The notes: generated by a model not told the origin, from the letters alone. A DNA stretch of 64,000 nucleotides from Ornithinimicrobium flavum (GCF_004526345.1 NZ_CP038213.1:682001-746000), one strand, 5' to 3'. Counted from the stretch's first letter, positions 40,003 to 50,011 are shown. Program-made: numbers and translations.

Positions 40003-40467
40003 TCAGTGCCGGGGACCGTCCTCGGGGTACCAGCACTCGTCGACGTAGCCGGTCACCGCGGGCGAGGCCGTGCGGACGCTCTCGACGTGACGGCTCGGGG
40101 AGCTCTCGCCCGGGGCGACCGTGACCTCGGTGCGGCCCACGACCACGCTGCCGGAGTCCCTGGCCTCCAGGCGGCACACCACCTCCCGCGCGGGGTCGCG
40201 CCGCACGTCGAAGCGCACGTCGACCTGGGTGTCGGACACGACCTCGTGACCGGAGTCGACCCAGCCGACGCGGCCCACGGTCGCCGACAGCCCCCAGATG
40301 GTGGCCAGCACGGTCCCCACCAGCACGGCGACCGCCCCGACGACCCACCAGCGCCGGGAGCCCCGTGCCGAGCGCAGTCGCTCCTCCACCGCGGCCTCCT
40401 CGGCGTCCCAGTCGGGAGGCCCGGCGAGGTCGCCGGGAGGTGGCTGGGCAGGCGGGGTGCTGGTCAC
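40003..40467 (-). CDS. DUF4307 membrane protein
   Basis: 154 residues. Cytoplasmic acidic N-terminus (DWDAEEAAVEERLRSARGSR), one membrane helix (WWVVGAVAVLVGTVLATIWG, about residues 38-57) and an external beta-rich domain with VDVRFDVRRDPAREVVCRLEA and CWYPEDGP. DUF4307 proteins lie between greA and mca in mycobacteria and relatives; function unknown. The stop is 6 bp from the greA stop (convergent); the start is 92 bp from divergent mca. GTG start chosen so that the protein begins VTSTPPAQ. Confidence 0.9.
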   Translation of the reverse strand: MTSTPPAQPPPGDLAGPPDWDAEEAAVEERLRSARGSRRWWVVGAVAVLVGTVLATIWGLSATVGRVGWVDSGHEVVSDTQVDVRFDVRRDPAREVVCRLEARDSGSVVVGRTEVTVAPGESSPSRHVESVRTASPAVTGYVDECWYPEDGPRH

Positions 40468-40559
40468 GAGACGGTCTTTCGCAGTGAGAGGATGGGCGGG
40501 TGCCCTGAGCCGCCCGGGGCGGGCGTCACAGCACCCATTGTCCACGAAGGAGATCCCAG

Positions 40560-41627
40560 ATGACCACGAGCGCGGGCGAGCCGCTGCGCCTGATGGCCGT
40601 GCACGCCCACCCCGACGACGAGTCGAGCAAGGGGGCGGCCACCATGGCGCGCTACGCCTCCGAGGGGGTCTCGGTCCGGGTGGTCTCCTGCACCGGTGGG
40701 GAGCGGGGCGACATCCTGAACGCCCGGCTGCGCGACGACCCGGCGATCGCGCGGGACATCGCCCAGGTCCGTCGGGACGAGATGGCCCGGGCGGCCCAGA
40801 TCCTCGGGGTCAGCCACACCTGGCTGGGCTTCACCGACTCGGGCCTGCCCGAGGGGGACCCCCTCCCGCCGCTGCCGGAGGGATGCTTCGCGCTCGAGCC
40901 GCTGGAGGTGACGACGGAGGCGCTCGTCCGGGTGATCCGCGAGTTCCGCCCGCACGTGGTGACGACCTACGACGAGAACGGTGGCTACCCGCACCCCGAC
41001 CACGTCATGACCCACACGGTCTCGGTGGCGGCCTTCGAGGCGGCGGGCGACCCCGGCGCCTACCCGCACGCCGGCGAGCCGTGGCAGCCGCTCAAGCTCT
41101 ACTACAACAGCTGGTCCCCGGACCGGATGCGGCTGCTGGACGAGGCGATGGTCGCGGCCGGCCACGAGCCTCCCTTCGCCGACTGGCGCAAGAACATCGA
41201 GCGGCGCCCGCGCCGGGTCCTGTCCACCCACATCGACTGCGCCGCGCACTTCGCGGCCCGCGACGACGCCCTGCGCGCGCACGCCACCCAGGTGGATCCG
41301 GACGGGCACTGGTTCGCCGTCCCGCTGGAGCTGCAGCAGCAGGTGTGGCCGACCGAGGACTACGAGCTGGCCCGCTCCCTGGTCCCCGCCCGGCTGCCCG
41401 AGGACGACCTCTTCGCCGGGATCCGGGAGCTGCTCGCCGAGGGCAGCCTGGACCGGACGTGCCGGCGCCCGCACGAGCGGACCGCCGACGGGGCGCTCGT
41501 CCTCTCCCACCGCGGGGCGCCCCCGGTCCCGCCGCTCGAGCCCGACCAGGAGCGTTCGACCGCACCCCTGGACGCCGACGGCGACGGTGACGACGACATG
41601 CGGGAGAAGGAGGGTCACCAGCGATGA
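40560..41627 (+). CDS. mca: mycothiol S-conjugate amidase
   Basis: Zinc amidase that cleaves mycothiol conjugates for detoxification in actinobacteria. 355 residues. LmbE-family metal site: [13 protein letters not shown] (residues 14-26) and later [24 protein letters not shown] and [11 protein letters not shown] are also conserved in Mca/MshB. The full-length C-terminal region ([12 protein letters not shown]) favours Mca over MshB. SD AAGGAGA 6 nt before the ATG. The stop overlaps the next small gene (ATGA). Confidence 0.95.
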   Translation: MTTSAGEPLRLMAVHAHPDDESSKGAATMARYASEGVSVRVVSCTGGERGDILNARLRDDPAIARDIAQVRRDEMARAAQILGVSHTWLGFTDSGLPEGDPLPPLPEGCFALEPLEVTTEALVRVIREFRPHVVTTYDENGGYPHPDHVMTHTVSVAAFEAAGDPGAYPHAGEPWQPLKLYYNSWSPDRMRLLDEAMVAAGHEPPFADWRKNIERRPRRVLSTHIDCAAHFAARDDALRAHATQVDPDGHWFAVPLELQQQVWPTEDYELARSLVPARLPEDDLFAGIRELLAEGSLDRTCRRPHERTADGALVLSHRGAPPVPPLEPDQERSTAPLDADGDGDDDMREKEGHQR

Positions 41628-41842
41628 ACACCACCAGTGTCGAGATCACCGCCGGTCTGGGCGGCTTCCTCGTCGTCTTCGCCCTGGCCCTGGCCGTCTG
41701 GTTCCTCGGACGGGACCTGACCCGGCGGCTGCGCCGCATGAAGCGGGCCGAGGAGGTGCGCCTGGAGCAGGAGCGCGACGACCAGCAGCCCCCGGGCCCA
41801 CAACATCCGGGCCCCGAGGACCGCCGGGACCCGCTGGCCTGA
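41624..41842 (+). CDS. small single-pass membrane protein
   Basis: 72 residues. One hydrophobic helix ([20 protein letters not shown], residues 8-27) followed by a basic cytoplasmic segment ([15 protein letters not shown]) and a charged Pro-rich tail. Equivalent small proteins follow mca in other actinobacteria. Function unknown. The start overlaps the mca stop, so it is translationally coupled. Confidence 0.8.
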   Translation: MNTTSVEITAGLGGFLVVFALALAVWFLGRDLTRRLRRMKRAEEVRLEQERDDQQPPGPQHPGPEDRRDPLA

Positions 41843-41874
41843 GGGACCCGCGCCCCGCGGGACGGAGCGGCGGG

Positions 41875-42597
41875 TCAGGCGGCGCGGTCGCGCAGGACGA
41901 CGAGCAGGGCGGCGGCCCAGTGCGCGGCGAAGGCCGCGACCGTGAACGCGTGGAACACCTCGTGGAAGCCGAACCAGCGCGGGGAGGGGTTGGGGCGCTT
42001 CAGGGCGTAGACCGTCGCCCCGAGGGTGTAGAGCAGCCCGCCGGCGGCGATGAGCAGGACCACGAGCGGTCCGCCGTGGCGCCAGAACGGCACGAGGTAG
42101 AAGACCGCGACCCACCCCAGGGCGACGTAGACCAGGGTGTAGAGCCAGCGGGGGGCACCCACCCAGAGGACGCGGAAGAGGACGCCGGCCACGGCGCCGG
42201 TCCACACCACCCACAGCAGCGTCCGCATCTGCCCCTCCGGGAGGAGGATGACCGCGAACGGGGTGTGGGTGCCCGCGATGATGAGGAAGATGTTGGCGTG
42301 GTCCCACCGCTTGAGGACACCGGCGGCGCGGGGGCTCCAGCGGCCCCGGTGGTAGATGGCGGAGGTGGCAAACAGCAGGACGGCCGTGATGCCGAAGACC
42401 AGCACGGAGGTCCGGGCCCCGGCTCCTCCGGCCAGGCCGACCAGGACGGCGGCGGCGGCGACGGAGACCGGCACCATACCCAGGTGCAGCCACCCGCGCA
42501 GGTGCGGCTTGACGTGCTCGACGAGCGCCTCCAGCGACTCACCGGCCTCCGACACCGCCGAGGCCACGGCATCCCGGGCGTGGTGCGGTTGGGTCAT
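41875..42597 (-). CDS. hemolysin III family (PAQR-like) membrane protein
   Basis: 240 residues with seven hydrophobic segments. Family motifs: LFATSAIYHRG (Ser/His zinc-type site), WDHANIFLIIAGTHTPFAV, and FGFHEVFHAFTVAAFAAH with the two His of the C-terminal metal site. These resemble PAQR/TrhA proteins linked to membrane-fluidity control. Divergent from uppS across an inverted repeat that touches its own -10 box, so it is probably regulated at this site. Confidence 0.93.
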   Translation of the reverse strand: MTQPHHARDAVASAVSEAGESLEALVEHVKPHLRGWLHLGMVPVSVAAAAVLVGLAGGAGARTSVLVFGITAVLLFATSAIYHRGRWSPRAAGVLKRWDHANIFLIIAGTHTPFAVILLPEGQMRTLLWVVWTGAVAGVLFRVLWVGAPRWLYTLVYVALGWVAVFYLVPFWRHGGPLVVLLIAAGGLLYTLGATVYALKRPNPSPRWFGFHEVFHAFTVAAFAAHWAAALLVVLRDRAA

Positions 42598-42603
42598 GCT
42601 CCC

Positions 42604-42609
42604 AGCCTA
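42604..42609 (-). promoter_or_regulatory. -10 box TAGGCT of hemolysin III, leaderless type
   Basis: On the minus strand TAGGCT ends 6 nt before the ATG at 42597. Its first bases overlap the left arm of the inverted repeat at 42608. Confidence 0.5.
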
Positions 42610-42644
42610 ACTTACGCAACCGTAGGTTACGACCCCGTAGGTTG
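42608..42644. promoter_or_regulatory. candidate operator between hemolysin III and uppS
   Basis: TAACTTACG (42608-42616), CAAC, CGTAGGTTA (42621-42629) is a 22-bp inverted repeat with one mismatch between arms. A further half-site CGTAGGTTG follows at 42636-42644. It covers the hlyIII -10 region and lies about 60 bp before uppS. A TetR-type repressor site is the natural reading, but the regulator is not in this window. Confidence 0.6.
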
Positions 42645-42690
42645 AGGCTGCCGGGTCGGGGCGGGACAGCACATCCCCAGGGGGCGCGAG

Positions 42691-42696
42691 TAGTTT
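42691..42696 (+). promoter_or_regulatory. -10 box TAGTTT of uppS, leaderless type
   Basis: TAGTTT ends 6 nt before the ATG at 42703. Confidence 0.5.
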
Positions 42697-42702
42697 TGGC
42701 CC

Positions 42703-43467
42703 ATGCAGACGCCCCGGGACCTGGTCTACAAGGCCTACACCAGCTCGTTGCGTCGCCAGCTCCCCTCCGACCGCCTCCCGCGCCACGTCGGCGTGATGCT
42801 GGACGGCAACCGGCGGTGGGCGCGGGAACGCGGGGCGGCCTCGGCCGAGGGTCACCGCGCCGGGGCGGAGAACATCGCGCCCTTCCTGGGGTGGTGCGAG
42901 GAGGCGGGGGTCGAGGTGGTCACGCTCTGGCTGCTGTCGACCGACAACCTCAACCGTCCGCCGGTCGAGCTGGAGCCCCTGCTGTCCATCATCGAGGAGG
43001 TGGTCTCCGACCTCGCCGACGCCCAGCGCTGGCGCATGCGCGTGGTGGGGGCGCTGGACCTGCTCCCGGGGGACACGGCGACGCGCCTCACCGAGGCCGC
43101 GGCCCGGACCGACTCGGTCGAGGGTATGGGGGTCAACGTCGCCATCGGCTACGGGGGCCGCAGGGAGATCGCGGACGCCGTCCGGTCCCTGCTGCGTGAG
43201 GCCGCGGAGAGCGGGCTCTCCGTCGAGGAGCTCGTCGACAGGGTGACGGTGGAGGATATCGCCGCCCACCTCTACACCCGGGGCCAGCCGGACCCGGACC
43301 TGGTCATCCGGACCTCCGGCGAGCAGCGGCTCGGCGGGTTCCTGCTGTGGCAGAGCGCGCACAGCGAGTTCTACTTCTGCGAGGCCTACTGGCCCGACTT
43401 CCGCAAGGTCGACTTCCTGCGGGCGTTGCGGGCGTACGCCGAGCGGGAGCGACGCTTCGGCAGCTGA
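42703..43467 (+). CDS. uppS: cis-prenyl transferase (isoprenyl transferase)
   Basis: Adds isopentenyl diphosphate in cis to an allylic diphosphate, on the way to polyprenyl carriers for the cell wall. 254 residues. Conserved regions: PRHVGVMLDGNRRWARERG with the catalytic Asp34, WLLSTDNLNRP, RTSGEQRLGGFLLWQSAHSE (diphosphate binding) and FYFCEAYWPDFRKVDFLRAL. The WLLST/DNL pattern is that of the short (E,Z)-farnesyl-diphosphate synthase type beside hlyIII in mycobacteria; chain length cannot be fixed from the sequence. Confidence 0.93.
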   Translation: MQTPRDLVYKAYTSSLRRQLPSDRLPRHVGVMLDGNRRWARERGAASAEGHRAGAENIAPFLGWCEEAGVEVVTLWLLSTDNLNRPPVELEPLLSIIEEVVSDLADAQRWRMRVVGALDLLPGDTATRLTEAAARTDSVEGMGVNVAIGYGGRREIADAVRSLLREAAESGLSVEELVDRVTVEDIAAHLYTRGQPDPDLVIRTSGEQRLGGFLLWQSAHSEFYFCEAYWPDFRKVDFLRALRAYAERERRFGS

Positions 43468-43776
43468 CCGGTCACCGGCGTCACATCTGACCCACCCGAA
43501 CCAGGCGTCGCAGGGCGGGGGTGGTCGAACCCTGGAAGTTCACCTCCGGCACCCGACACGCCGGGCTCCCAGCCCGGTGCGGACCGCTGGGACGCCCTAA
43601 CGTCGTGCCCAGAGGTGGGGCGCCCGGCTCCGCCTCTCGGGAGGCCCACCAGATGGAGCGCAGGCTCACAGGCGGAGGGCCGGCACCGGCCCGACGCCCC
43701 CGCGGCGCGGCCCGGTCCCGGTCCCACCACCGCCCGGACACGTAGCCCAGCCGCACGTGTCAGTCAGGGAGCGAGC
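43468..43776. other. 309-bp gap between uppS and phoH2
   Basis: Contains one tight hairpin, CCGGGCT-CCC-AGCCCGG at 43561-43577, a TAACGT box at 43598-43603 that could be a -10, and an open frame at 43521-43745 with no SD and no recognisable product. SD GGGAGCG for phoH2 is at its end. I see no riboswitch or RNA gene. Confidence 0.5.
43561..43577 (+). terminator. hairpin downstream of uppS
   Basis: CCGGGCT-CCC-AGCCCGG is a perfect 7-bp stem with a 3-nt loop about 95 nt after the uppS stop. No U tract follows. Confidence 0.35.
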
Positions 43777-45150
43777 ATGACGACCTACCCCTCCAGCAGC
43801 CGCACCGGCAGCCTCCTGGCGGGGCCCGCCCCGCTGGACGGCCTTCCCGACACGACGCGCAAGACCTACGTCCTGGACACCTCCGTCCTGCTGTCCGACC
43901 CGTGGGCGATGCTGCGCTTCGCCGAGCACCAGGTCGTCCTGCCGGTCGTGGTCATCACCGAGCTGGAGGGCAAGCGGCACCACCCCGAGCTGGGGTACTT
44001 CGCGCGCCAGGCGCTGCGGATGCTCGACGACCTGCGGGTCGAGCACGGGACCCTGAGCGTGCCGGTGCCGGTCGGCCCGTCCGGCGGGACCCTCCACGTG
44101 GAGCTCAACCACACCGACCCGGCCTCGCTCCCGGCCGGGTTCCGGCTGGGGGACAACGACACCCGCATCCTCGCGGTGGCCACGAACCTCGCCGGGGAGG
44201 GCCTGGACGTCACCATCGTCAGCAAGGACCTCCCGATGCGGGTCAAGGCCTCCGCGGTCGGCCTGGACGCCGAGGAGTACCGCGCCGAGCTCGCCGTGGA
44301 CAGCGGCTGGACGGGCATGGGGGAGATCGAGGTCGACGACGAGCAGATGCACACCCTCTACGACTCCGGGAGGCTGCCGCACCCCGCCGCCCTCGAGCTG
44401 CCGGTGCACACGGGGCTCACGGTCCTGGGGCCCTCGGGCAGCGCGCTGGGCCGCGTCACGCCCGACCACGCCATCCGCCTGGTGCGCGGGGACCGGGACG
44501 CCTTCGGGCTGCACGGCCGCTCGGCCGAGCAGCGCATCGCCCTCGACCTGCTCCTCGACCCCGACGTGGGGATCGTCAGCCTCGGGGGACGGGCCGGCAC
44601 CGGCAAGAGCGCCCTGGCCCTGTGCGCCGGGCTGGAGGCGGTCATGGAGCGTCGCCAGCACCGCAAGGTCATCGTCTTCCGGCCGCTCTACGCCGTCGGG
44701 GGTCAGGAGCTCGGCTACCTGCCCGGCAGCGAGAACGACAAGATGGGGCCGTGGGCCCAGGCGGTCTTCGACACCCTGGGAGCCCTGGTCTCCCGGGAGG
44801 TCGTGGAGGAGATCCTGGACCGGGACATGCTCGAGGTGCTCCCGCTGACCCACATCCGGGGCCGCTCGCTGCACGACGCCTTCGTCATCGTCGACGAGGC
44901 GCAGAGCCTGGAGCGCAACGTGCTGCTCACGGTCCTGTCGCGCATCGGCCAGAGCTCCCGGGTCGTGCTCACGCACGACGTGGCCCAGCGTGACAACCTG
45001 CGCGTGGGTCGGCACGACGGGGTCGCCGCGGTGATCGAGGCGCTCAAGGGGCACCCCCTTTTCGCGCACGTCACCCTCACCCGCAGCGAGCGGAGCCCGA
45101 TCGCGGCGCTGGTGACCCAGATGCTGGAGGGGCACGCGGGCCTGCTGTGA
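43777..45150 (+). CDS. phoH2: PIN-PhoH fusion protein (PhoH2 type)
   Basis: 457 residues joining an N-terminal PIN ribonuclease domain (about 25-165; [53 protein letters not shown]) to a C-terminal PhoH ATPase (about 245-457; Walker [33 protein letters not shown], Walker [16 protein letters not shown]). In mycobacteria PhoH2 unwinds and cleaves RNA and is paired with a small upstream antitoxin; none is recognisable here. All PIN acidic residues appear present, so it should be active. Confidence 0.93.
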   Translation: MTTYPSSSRTGSLLAGPAPLDGLPDTTRKTYVLDTSVLLSDPWAMLRFAEHQVVLPVVVITELEGKRHHPELGYFARQALRMLDDLRVEHGTLSVPVPVGPSGGTLHVELNHTDPASLPAGFRLGDNDTRILAVATNLAGEGLDVTIVSKDLPMRVKASAVGLDAEEYRAELAVDSGWTGMGEIEVDDEQMHTLYDSGRLPHPAALELPVHTGLTVLGPSGSALGRVTPDHAIRLVRGDRDAFGLHGRSAEQRIALDLLLDPDVGIVSLGGRAGTGKSALALCAGLEAVMERRQHRKVIVFRPLYAVGGQELGYLPGSENDKMGPWAQAVFDTLGALVSREVVEEILDRDMLEVLPLTHIRGRSLHDAFVIVDEAQSLERNVLLTVLSRIGQSSRVVLTHDVAQRDNLRVGRHDGVAAVIEALKGHPLFAHVTLTRSERSPIAALVTQMLEGHAGLL

Positions 45151-45333
45151 CCTCCTGAGGGTGTGATCTTTCCCACCCGACGGGCCCTGGGTTTGACGTC
45201 GGGGTCCTCGTCTTGGCACGGTGGACGGGTTGATCACGATTTGGTAACGCCGCCATGTCCCGAGGATCGCCGTGGCCGCCCCGGCCCGGCAGACCTTCTG
45301 ACGGCGTGACCTGTCCCCCCAGTGAGGAATGCC

Positions 45334-46272
45334 ATGAACGACGATGCCCTGCGCACGGACACCGCCTCCGGTCGCCACCGCCCCCGCCGCCTGTCCCCGG
45401 CCGCCACGGCCGTGACCGCCACGATCGCGGCCGGTTCGCTGGCGCTCGCTACCTATGCCGCCGCCGCCGGGGTCACCACCGCGCCGTCGGAGCCCGCCCC
45501 CGCCGTGGAGGCGTCGGTGAGCCAGGTGTCCCCGAACCTCGCGGCCGACGCGGTGGCCTCCCTCGGGGACGCCGTGAGCAAGGACAGCAGCGGGATCTTC
45601 GCCCAGGCTCGTGAGCTGCGCGCCGAGCAGGCGGGGGAGGCGTTCGGCGCCTCCACCGGGCTGCTGGGGGAGAGCCTGTCGACCCTGCAGGAGTCGTCCC
45701 GCTCCATCAAGGCCGAGCGGGCGGCTGCCCGCGAGGCCGAGCGCCGGGCCGCGGCCGAGGCTGCCGCCCGGGAGGCGGCTGCCCTGCAGGCCGCCCAGGA
45801 CGAGGCCGCCGCCCAGCGGGCCCAGGAGGAGGCCGCCCAGGCTGCCGCCCGCGCGGCCGAGCAGGCTGCCTCGCGCTCCGCCGAACGCCCGGCCCCCCAG
45901 CCCCAGCCCCAGCCCCAGCCCGCCCCCGAGCCGGCGCCGGAGCCCGAGCCGGAGCCCGCCCCCGTCTACTCCGGCGACTCCCGCGGGATCGCCCAGTCCA
46001 TGCTCGGGAGCTACGGCTGGGGGATGGACCAGTGGAGCTGCCTGGACTCGCTGTGGCAGAAGGAGTCGGGCTGGAACCACCTGGCCATGAACCCCAGCTC
46101 GGGCGCCTACGGCATCCCGCAGTCACTGCCGGGCAACAAGATGGCCACGGCCGGCGCGGACTGGCAGACCAACCCGGCGACCCAGATCCGCTGGGGCCTG
46201 GGCTACATCTCCGGGCGCTACGGCACCCCCTGCGCCGCCTGGGCGCACTCGCAGCGGGTCAACTGGTACTGA
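45334..46272 (+). CDS. secreted transglycosylase-like protein with coiled-coil and Pro/Gln linker
   Basis: 312 residues. Basic N-terminus and signal segment (VTATIAAGSLALATYAAAAG). An Ala/Glu/Arg-rich coiled coil (about 110-185) and a PQPQPQPQPAPEPAPEP linker lead to a C-terminal lytic-transglycosylase-like domain (about 225-312): CLDSLWQKESGWNHLAMNP, SSGAYGIPQSLPGNKMATAG and NPATQIRWGLGYISGRYGTP. The Glu in WQKESGW is the presumed catalytic acid. Probably cuts peptidoglycan. ATG 45334 chosen (GAGG upstream); GTG 45322 is in frame. The leader 45151-45333 has a GGTAACG word and no recognised riboswitch. Confidence 0.88.
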   Translation: MNDDALRTDTASGRHRPRRLSPAATAVTATIAAGSLALATYAAAAGVTTAPSEPAPAVEASVSQVSPNLAADAVASLGDAVSKDSSGIFAQARELRAEQAGEAFGASTGLLGESLSTLQESSRSIKAERAAAREAERRAAAEAAAREAAALQAAQDEAAAQRAQEEAAQAAARAAEQAASRSAERPAPQPQPQPQPAPEPAPEPEPEPAPVYSGDSRGIAQSMLGSYGWGMDQWSCLDSLWQKESGWNHLAMNPSSGAYGIPQSLPGNKMATAGADWQTNPATQIRWGLGYISGRYGTPCAAWAHSQRVNWY

Positions 46273-46298
46273 CCCTCAGGGTCTGTCACGATCGGCGG

Positions 46299-47096
46299 GT
46301 GACCGACACCGATGCCGGGCGGGCCGCCCGCCGTCTCTCCGACCACCCCTGGCTCGAGCGGCTGGCCCGGGTCGGGTATGCCGGGAGCGGCCTGGTCCAT
46401 CTGGTGATCGGCTGGATCGCCCTGCAGGTCGCGCTCGGCGGCTCCTCGGAGAACGCCGACCAGGGCGGTGCGCTGGAGGTCCTGCGTGAGGGGCCGCTCG
46501 GGGCGGCCCTGCTGTGGTTCTGCGTGGTCGGCCTGGCCGCCCTGGCCCTCTTCCAGCTCCTGGAGGGGATCGTCGAAGGGGGCGAGCCGAGCGACCGGGC
46601 CAAGGCGTTGGGGCGGAGTGCCCTCTACGGCGCGTTCGGCGTGACCGCCTTCACGGTGGCGCGTGGCGGCAGTGGCGACAGCGAGGAGAGCACCTCCGAG
46701 ATCACCGCCACCCTCATGTCGGCCCCCGCCGGCCAGCTGCTGGTGGCCGCCGTGGGCCTGGGGGTCGTGGCCGGTGGTGGCTACCACCTCTACAAGGGGC
46801 TCACCAGGAAGTTCACCGAGGATCTCGTGTCCACGGGTGGCGGCGACCTGGGTCGGGGCGTGGAGGTCGCGGGCATGGTCGGGTATGCCGCCAAGGGGGT
46901 CGCCCTGCTCATCGTGGGCGGCCTGTTCGTCCTCGCCGCCTGGCAGCGCGACCCCGAGGAGGCGGGCGGTCTCGACACGGCCCTGCGCTCCCTGGCCGAC
47001 ACCGCGTCCGGGACGGTGCTGCTGGTCGTGGTCGCCCTGGGGCTCGTGCTCTACGGGGTCTACAGCTTCGCCCGCGCCCGGTTCGCCCGGCTCTGA
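46299..47096 (+). CDS. DUF1206 family membrane protein
   Basis: 265 residues with six hydrophobic segments arranged as three similar pairs, each starting with an ARVGYAGSGLVHLVIGW-like (first copy), KALGRSALYGAFGVTAFTV and GMVGYAAKGVALLIVGGLF motif, the internal threefold repeat of DUF1206. Function unknown. The GTG start lies 27 nt after the transglycosylase stop; earlier in-frame sequence is that gene in another frame. Confidence 0.9.
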   Translation: MTDTDAGRAARRLSDHPWLERLARVGYAGSGLVHLVIGWIALQVALGGSSENADQGGALEVLREGPLGAALLWFCVVGLAALALFQLLEGIVEGGEPSDRAKALGRSALYGAFGVTAFTVARGGSGDSEESTSEITATLMSAPAGQLLVAAVGLGVVAGGGYHLYKGLTRKFTEDLVSTGGGDLGRGVEVAGMVGYAAKGVALLIVGGLFVLAAWQRDPEEAGGLDTALRSLADTASGTVLLVVVALGLVLYGVYSFARARFARL

Positions 47097-47099
47097 GGA

Positions 47100-48055
47100 T
47101 CAGAGTCGGCGCAGCCGCACCCGGTCGACGGTGTGGTTGCGTCCCTTCAGCAGGACGAGGGTGGCCCGGCTGCGGGTCGGGGCGATGTTCTCGACCAGGT
47201 TGGGGGCGTTGATCGCGTCCCAGATGTTCTCCGCGATGTCCACGGCCGCGTCGTCGTCCAGCGAGGCGTAGCGGTGGAAGTGCGACTCCGGGTCCGCGAA
47301 GGCCGTGCGCCGCAGCTCCAGGAAGCGCTCGACGTACCAGGCCTTGATGTGCCCACGTGGGCGTCGACGTACACCGAGAAGTCGAAGAAGTCGCTGACGG
47401 CCAGCCCGGCCCGACCCGTCGGGTGCGCCTGCGGGGGCTGCAGGACGTTGAGACCCTCGACGATGAGCACGTCGGGCCGGCGCACCACGATCCGCTCGCC
47501 CGGGACGATGTCGTAGGTGAGGTGGCTGTACACCGGGGCCGTGACCTCGGACTTGCCGGCCTTGACCTCGGCGACGAAGCGCAGCAGGGCCCGACGGTCG
47601 TAGGACTCGGGGAACCCCTTGCGGGCCATGAGGTTGCGGCGGGTCAGGACGGCGTTGGGGTGCAGGAACCCGTCCGTCGTGACCAGGTCGACCTTCGGCT
47701 CCCAGTCCCAGCGGGCGATGAGCTCCCGCAGGATGCGGGCCGTCGTGGACTTGCCGACCGCGACCGAGCCGGCGACGCCGATGACGAACGGGGTCCGTTC
47801 GTGGCCCTCGTCGAGGAACTCGCTGGTCATCTTGTGCAGCCCGGCGGTGGAGCGCTCGTAGAACGAGAGCAGACGGCTCACGGGGAGGTAGACCTGCTCG
47901 ATCTCGGCCAGGTCGAGCCGCTCCCCGAGGCCCCGCAGCCGCTCGACGTCCGCGGCGTCCAGGCGCATGGGGTGCTCCTCCCGAAGCCGGGCCCAGTCGT
48001 CGCGGTCCAGCTCGACGTAGGGGGAGGGGATGCTGCCGTTGCCGTGCGAGGCCAT
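47100..48055 (-). CDS. coaA: type I pantothenate kinase, one frameshift
   Basis: First step of coenzyme A synthesis. About 318 residues. N-terminal [17 protein letters not shown]-loop [61 protein letters not shown] and [13 protein letters not shown] are all typical of bacterial type I CoaA. One C is missing near 47357 (the [15 protein letters not shown] region); the rest ([20 protein letters not shown] in the other frame, to LRRL) runs to the stop at 47100. Probably a sequencing error. Start taken at ATG 48055; ATG 48064 is in frame. Divergent from glmS by about 90 bp. Confidence 0.92.
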
Positions 48056-48131
48056 GGGGGCCATTGTGCCAACCCGCCCGTCGGCGCGGCGACGCCCGTC
48101 ACGGCATACCGGTCCACGGCCCGGGTGGTCG

Positions 48132-48137
48132 TAGGCT
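48132..48137 (+). promoter_or_regulatory. -10 box TAGGCT of glmS, leaderless type
   Basis: TAGGCT ends 7 nt before the ATG at 48145. Confidence 0.55.
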
Positions 48138-48144
48138 AGAGCCC

Positions 48145-50004
48145 ATGTGTGGAATCGTCGGTTACGTCGGCCCTGGCACCAGTGACACCGCCCTCGACGT
48201 CGTCATGGAGGGCCTGGGTCGCCTCGAGTACCGCGGCTACGACTCGGCCGGCGTGGCCGTCCTGGCCCCCGACCACGTGGAGACGCGCAAGCGGGCCGGC
48301 AAGCTGGGCAACCTGCGGGAGGCGCTGCAGGACGCGCCGCTGCCGCCGACCAGCACGGCGATCGGCCACACCCGCTGGGCCACGCACGGCGGACCGACCA
48401 ACGAGAACGCCCACCCGCACCGGGGCGGGCAGGCGGGCAAGCTCGCCCTGGTCCACAACGGGATCATCGAGAACTTCCACAGCCTCAAGCAGCAGCTGCT
48501 CGCCGAGGGTGTCGAGTTCACCTCCGAGACCGACACCGAGGTCGTGGCCCACCTCGTCAGCTCCGCCTTCGAGCGCACCCACGACCTCACCGCCGCCATG
48601 CGCGAGGTGGTCAACGTCCTGCAGGGCGCCTTCACCCTGCTGGCGGTCCACGCCGACCAGCCCGGCGTGGTCGTCGGGGCCCGCCGCAACTCCCCCCTCG
48701 TCGTGGGTCTGGGCGAGGGCGAGAACTACCTGGGCTCGGACGTCGCGGCCTTCATCGGCCACACCCGGCACGCGCTGGAGCTGGGCCAGGACCAGATCGT
48801 CACCATCACCCCCGACACCTACGAGGTCATCAACTTCGACGGCACGCCCTCGGACGGCAAGGCCTACGAGGTCACCTGGGACGCGGCCGCGGCGGAGAAG
48901 GGCGGCTTCGACACCTTCATGGAGAAGGAGATCAACGACCAGCCGCACGCTGTCGCGGACACCCTCCTGGGGCGCACCGACGCGGAGGGCAACCTGCGGC
49001 TGGACGAGCTGCACATCGAGGAGGACGAGCTGCGGGCGGTCACCAAGATCGTCATCGTCGCCTGCGGCACGGCCGCCTACGCCGGCATGGTGGCCAAGTA
49101 CGCCATCGAGCGGTGGACCCGGATCCCCGTGGAGGTCGAGCTCGCCCACGAGTTCCGCTACCGCGACCCGGTCATCGACGCCCACACCCTGGTGGTGTCC
49201 ATCTCCCAGTCCGGGGAGACCATGGACACGCTGATGGCGGTGCGCCACGCCAAGGACCTCGGCGCGAGGACCGTCTCGATCTGCAACACGCACGGTTCGA
49301 CCATCCCGCGCGAGTCCGACGCCGTCCTCTACACCCATGCGGGGCCGGAGATCGCCGTGGCCTCGACCAAGGCCTTCCTGGCCCAGATCACGGCCAGCTA
49401 CATCCTGGGCCTGTACCTCGCCTCCCTGCGCGGCGAGAGCTTCGGCCGGGACGCGGCCGAGGTGATGGCCGAGCTGCAGGAGGTGCCGGCGAAGATCGAG
49501 CAGCTCCTGGGCCGGATGGACCGCGTCAAGGAGATCGCCTACTTCATGGCCGACTCCCGCTCGGTCCTCTTCCTCGGTCGGCACGTCGGCTACCCCGTGG
49601 CGATGGAGGGCGCGCTCAAGCTCAAGGAGCTGGCCTACATCCACGCCGAGGGCTTCGCCGCCGGGGAGCTCAAGCACGGACCGATCGCTCTCATCGAGCC
49701 CGGGCAGCCGGTCTTCGTCGTCGTCCCCTCGCCGGACAGCGAGCACGGGCTGCACGGCAAGGTGGTCTCCAACATCCAGGAGATCCGGGCCCGGGGAGCC
49801 CGGACCCTGGTCATCGCCGAGGAGGGTGACCAGGACGTCGTGCCATTCGCGGACGAGGTCATCCGCGTGCCGCGCACCTCCCCCCTGCTGGCTCCACTGC
49901 TCACCGTGGTGCCGCTGCAGGTCTTCGCCCTCCACCTGTCGACCGCGAAGGGGCTGGACGTGGACCAGCCCCGCAACCTCGCCAAGTCGGTCACCGTCGA
50001 GTGA
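48145..50004 (+). CDS. glmS: glucosamine-fructose-6-phosphate aminotransferase
   Basis: First committed step to UDP-GlcNAc. 619 residues. N-terminal glutaminase with Cys2 as nucleophile (MCGIVGYVG; the initiator Met is removed), [13 protein letters not shown] [23 protein letters not shown] and NENAHPH. Two SIS isomerase domains follow: [38 protein letters not shown], then [20 protein letters not shown] and the C-terminal [13 protein letters not shown]. No glmS ribozyme-type leader is possible, because the gene appears leaderless. Leads a glmS-acpS-nnr run. Confidence 0.98.
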   Translation: MCGIVGYVGPGTSDTALDVVMEGLGRLEYRGYDSAGVAVLAPDHVETRKRAGKLGNLREALQDAPLPPTSTAIGHTRWATHGGPTNENAHPHRGGQAGKLALVHNGIIENFHSLKQQLLAEGVEFTSETDTEVVAHLVSSAFERTHDLTAAMREVVNVLQGAFTLLAVHADQPGVVVGARRNSPLVVGLGEGENYLGSDVAAFIGHTRHALELGQDQIVTITPDTYEVINFDGTPSDGKAYEVTWDAAAAEKGGFDTFMEKEINDQPHAVADTLLGRTDAEGNLRLDELHIEEDELRAVTKIVIVACGTAAYAGMVAKYAIERWTRIPVEVELAHEFRYRDPVIDAHTLVVSISQSGETMDTLMAVRHAKDLGARTVSICNTHGSTIPRESDAVLYTHAGPEIAVASTKAFLAQITASYILGLYLASLRGESFGRDAAEVMAELQEVPAKIEQLLGRMDRVKEIAYFMADSRSVLFLGRHVGYPVAMEGALKLKELAYIHAEGFAAGELKHGPIALIEPGQPVFVVVPSPDSEHGLHGKVVSNIQEIRARGARTLVIAEEGDQDVVPFADEVIRVPRTSPLLAPLLTVVPLQVFALHLSTAKGLDVDQPRNLAKSVTVE

Positions 50005-50011
50005 CCACGCC

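Noticed and set aside
43521..43745. 74-codon frame upstream of phoH2 as an antitoxin
   Set aside because: No SD, Arg/Pro-rich translation, no similarity I can recognise; kept only as a possibility in the findings.
45190..45333. c-di-AMP (ydaO-type) riboswitch before the transglycosylase gene
   Set aside because: Such switches often precede wall hydrolases, but I could not find the conserved core in this leader.
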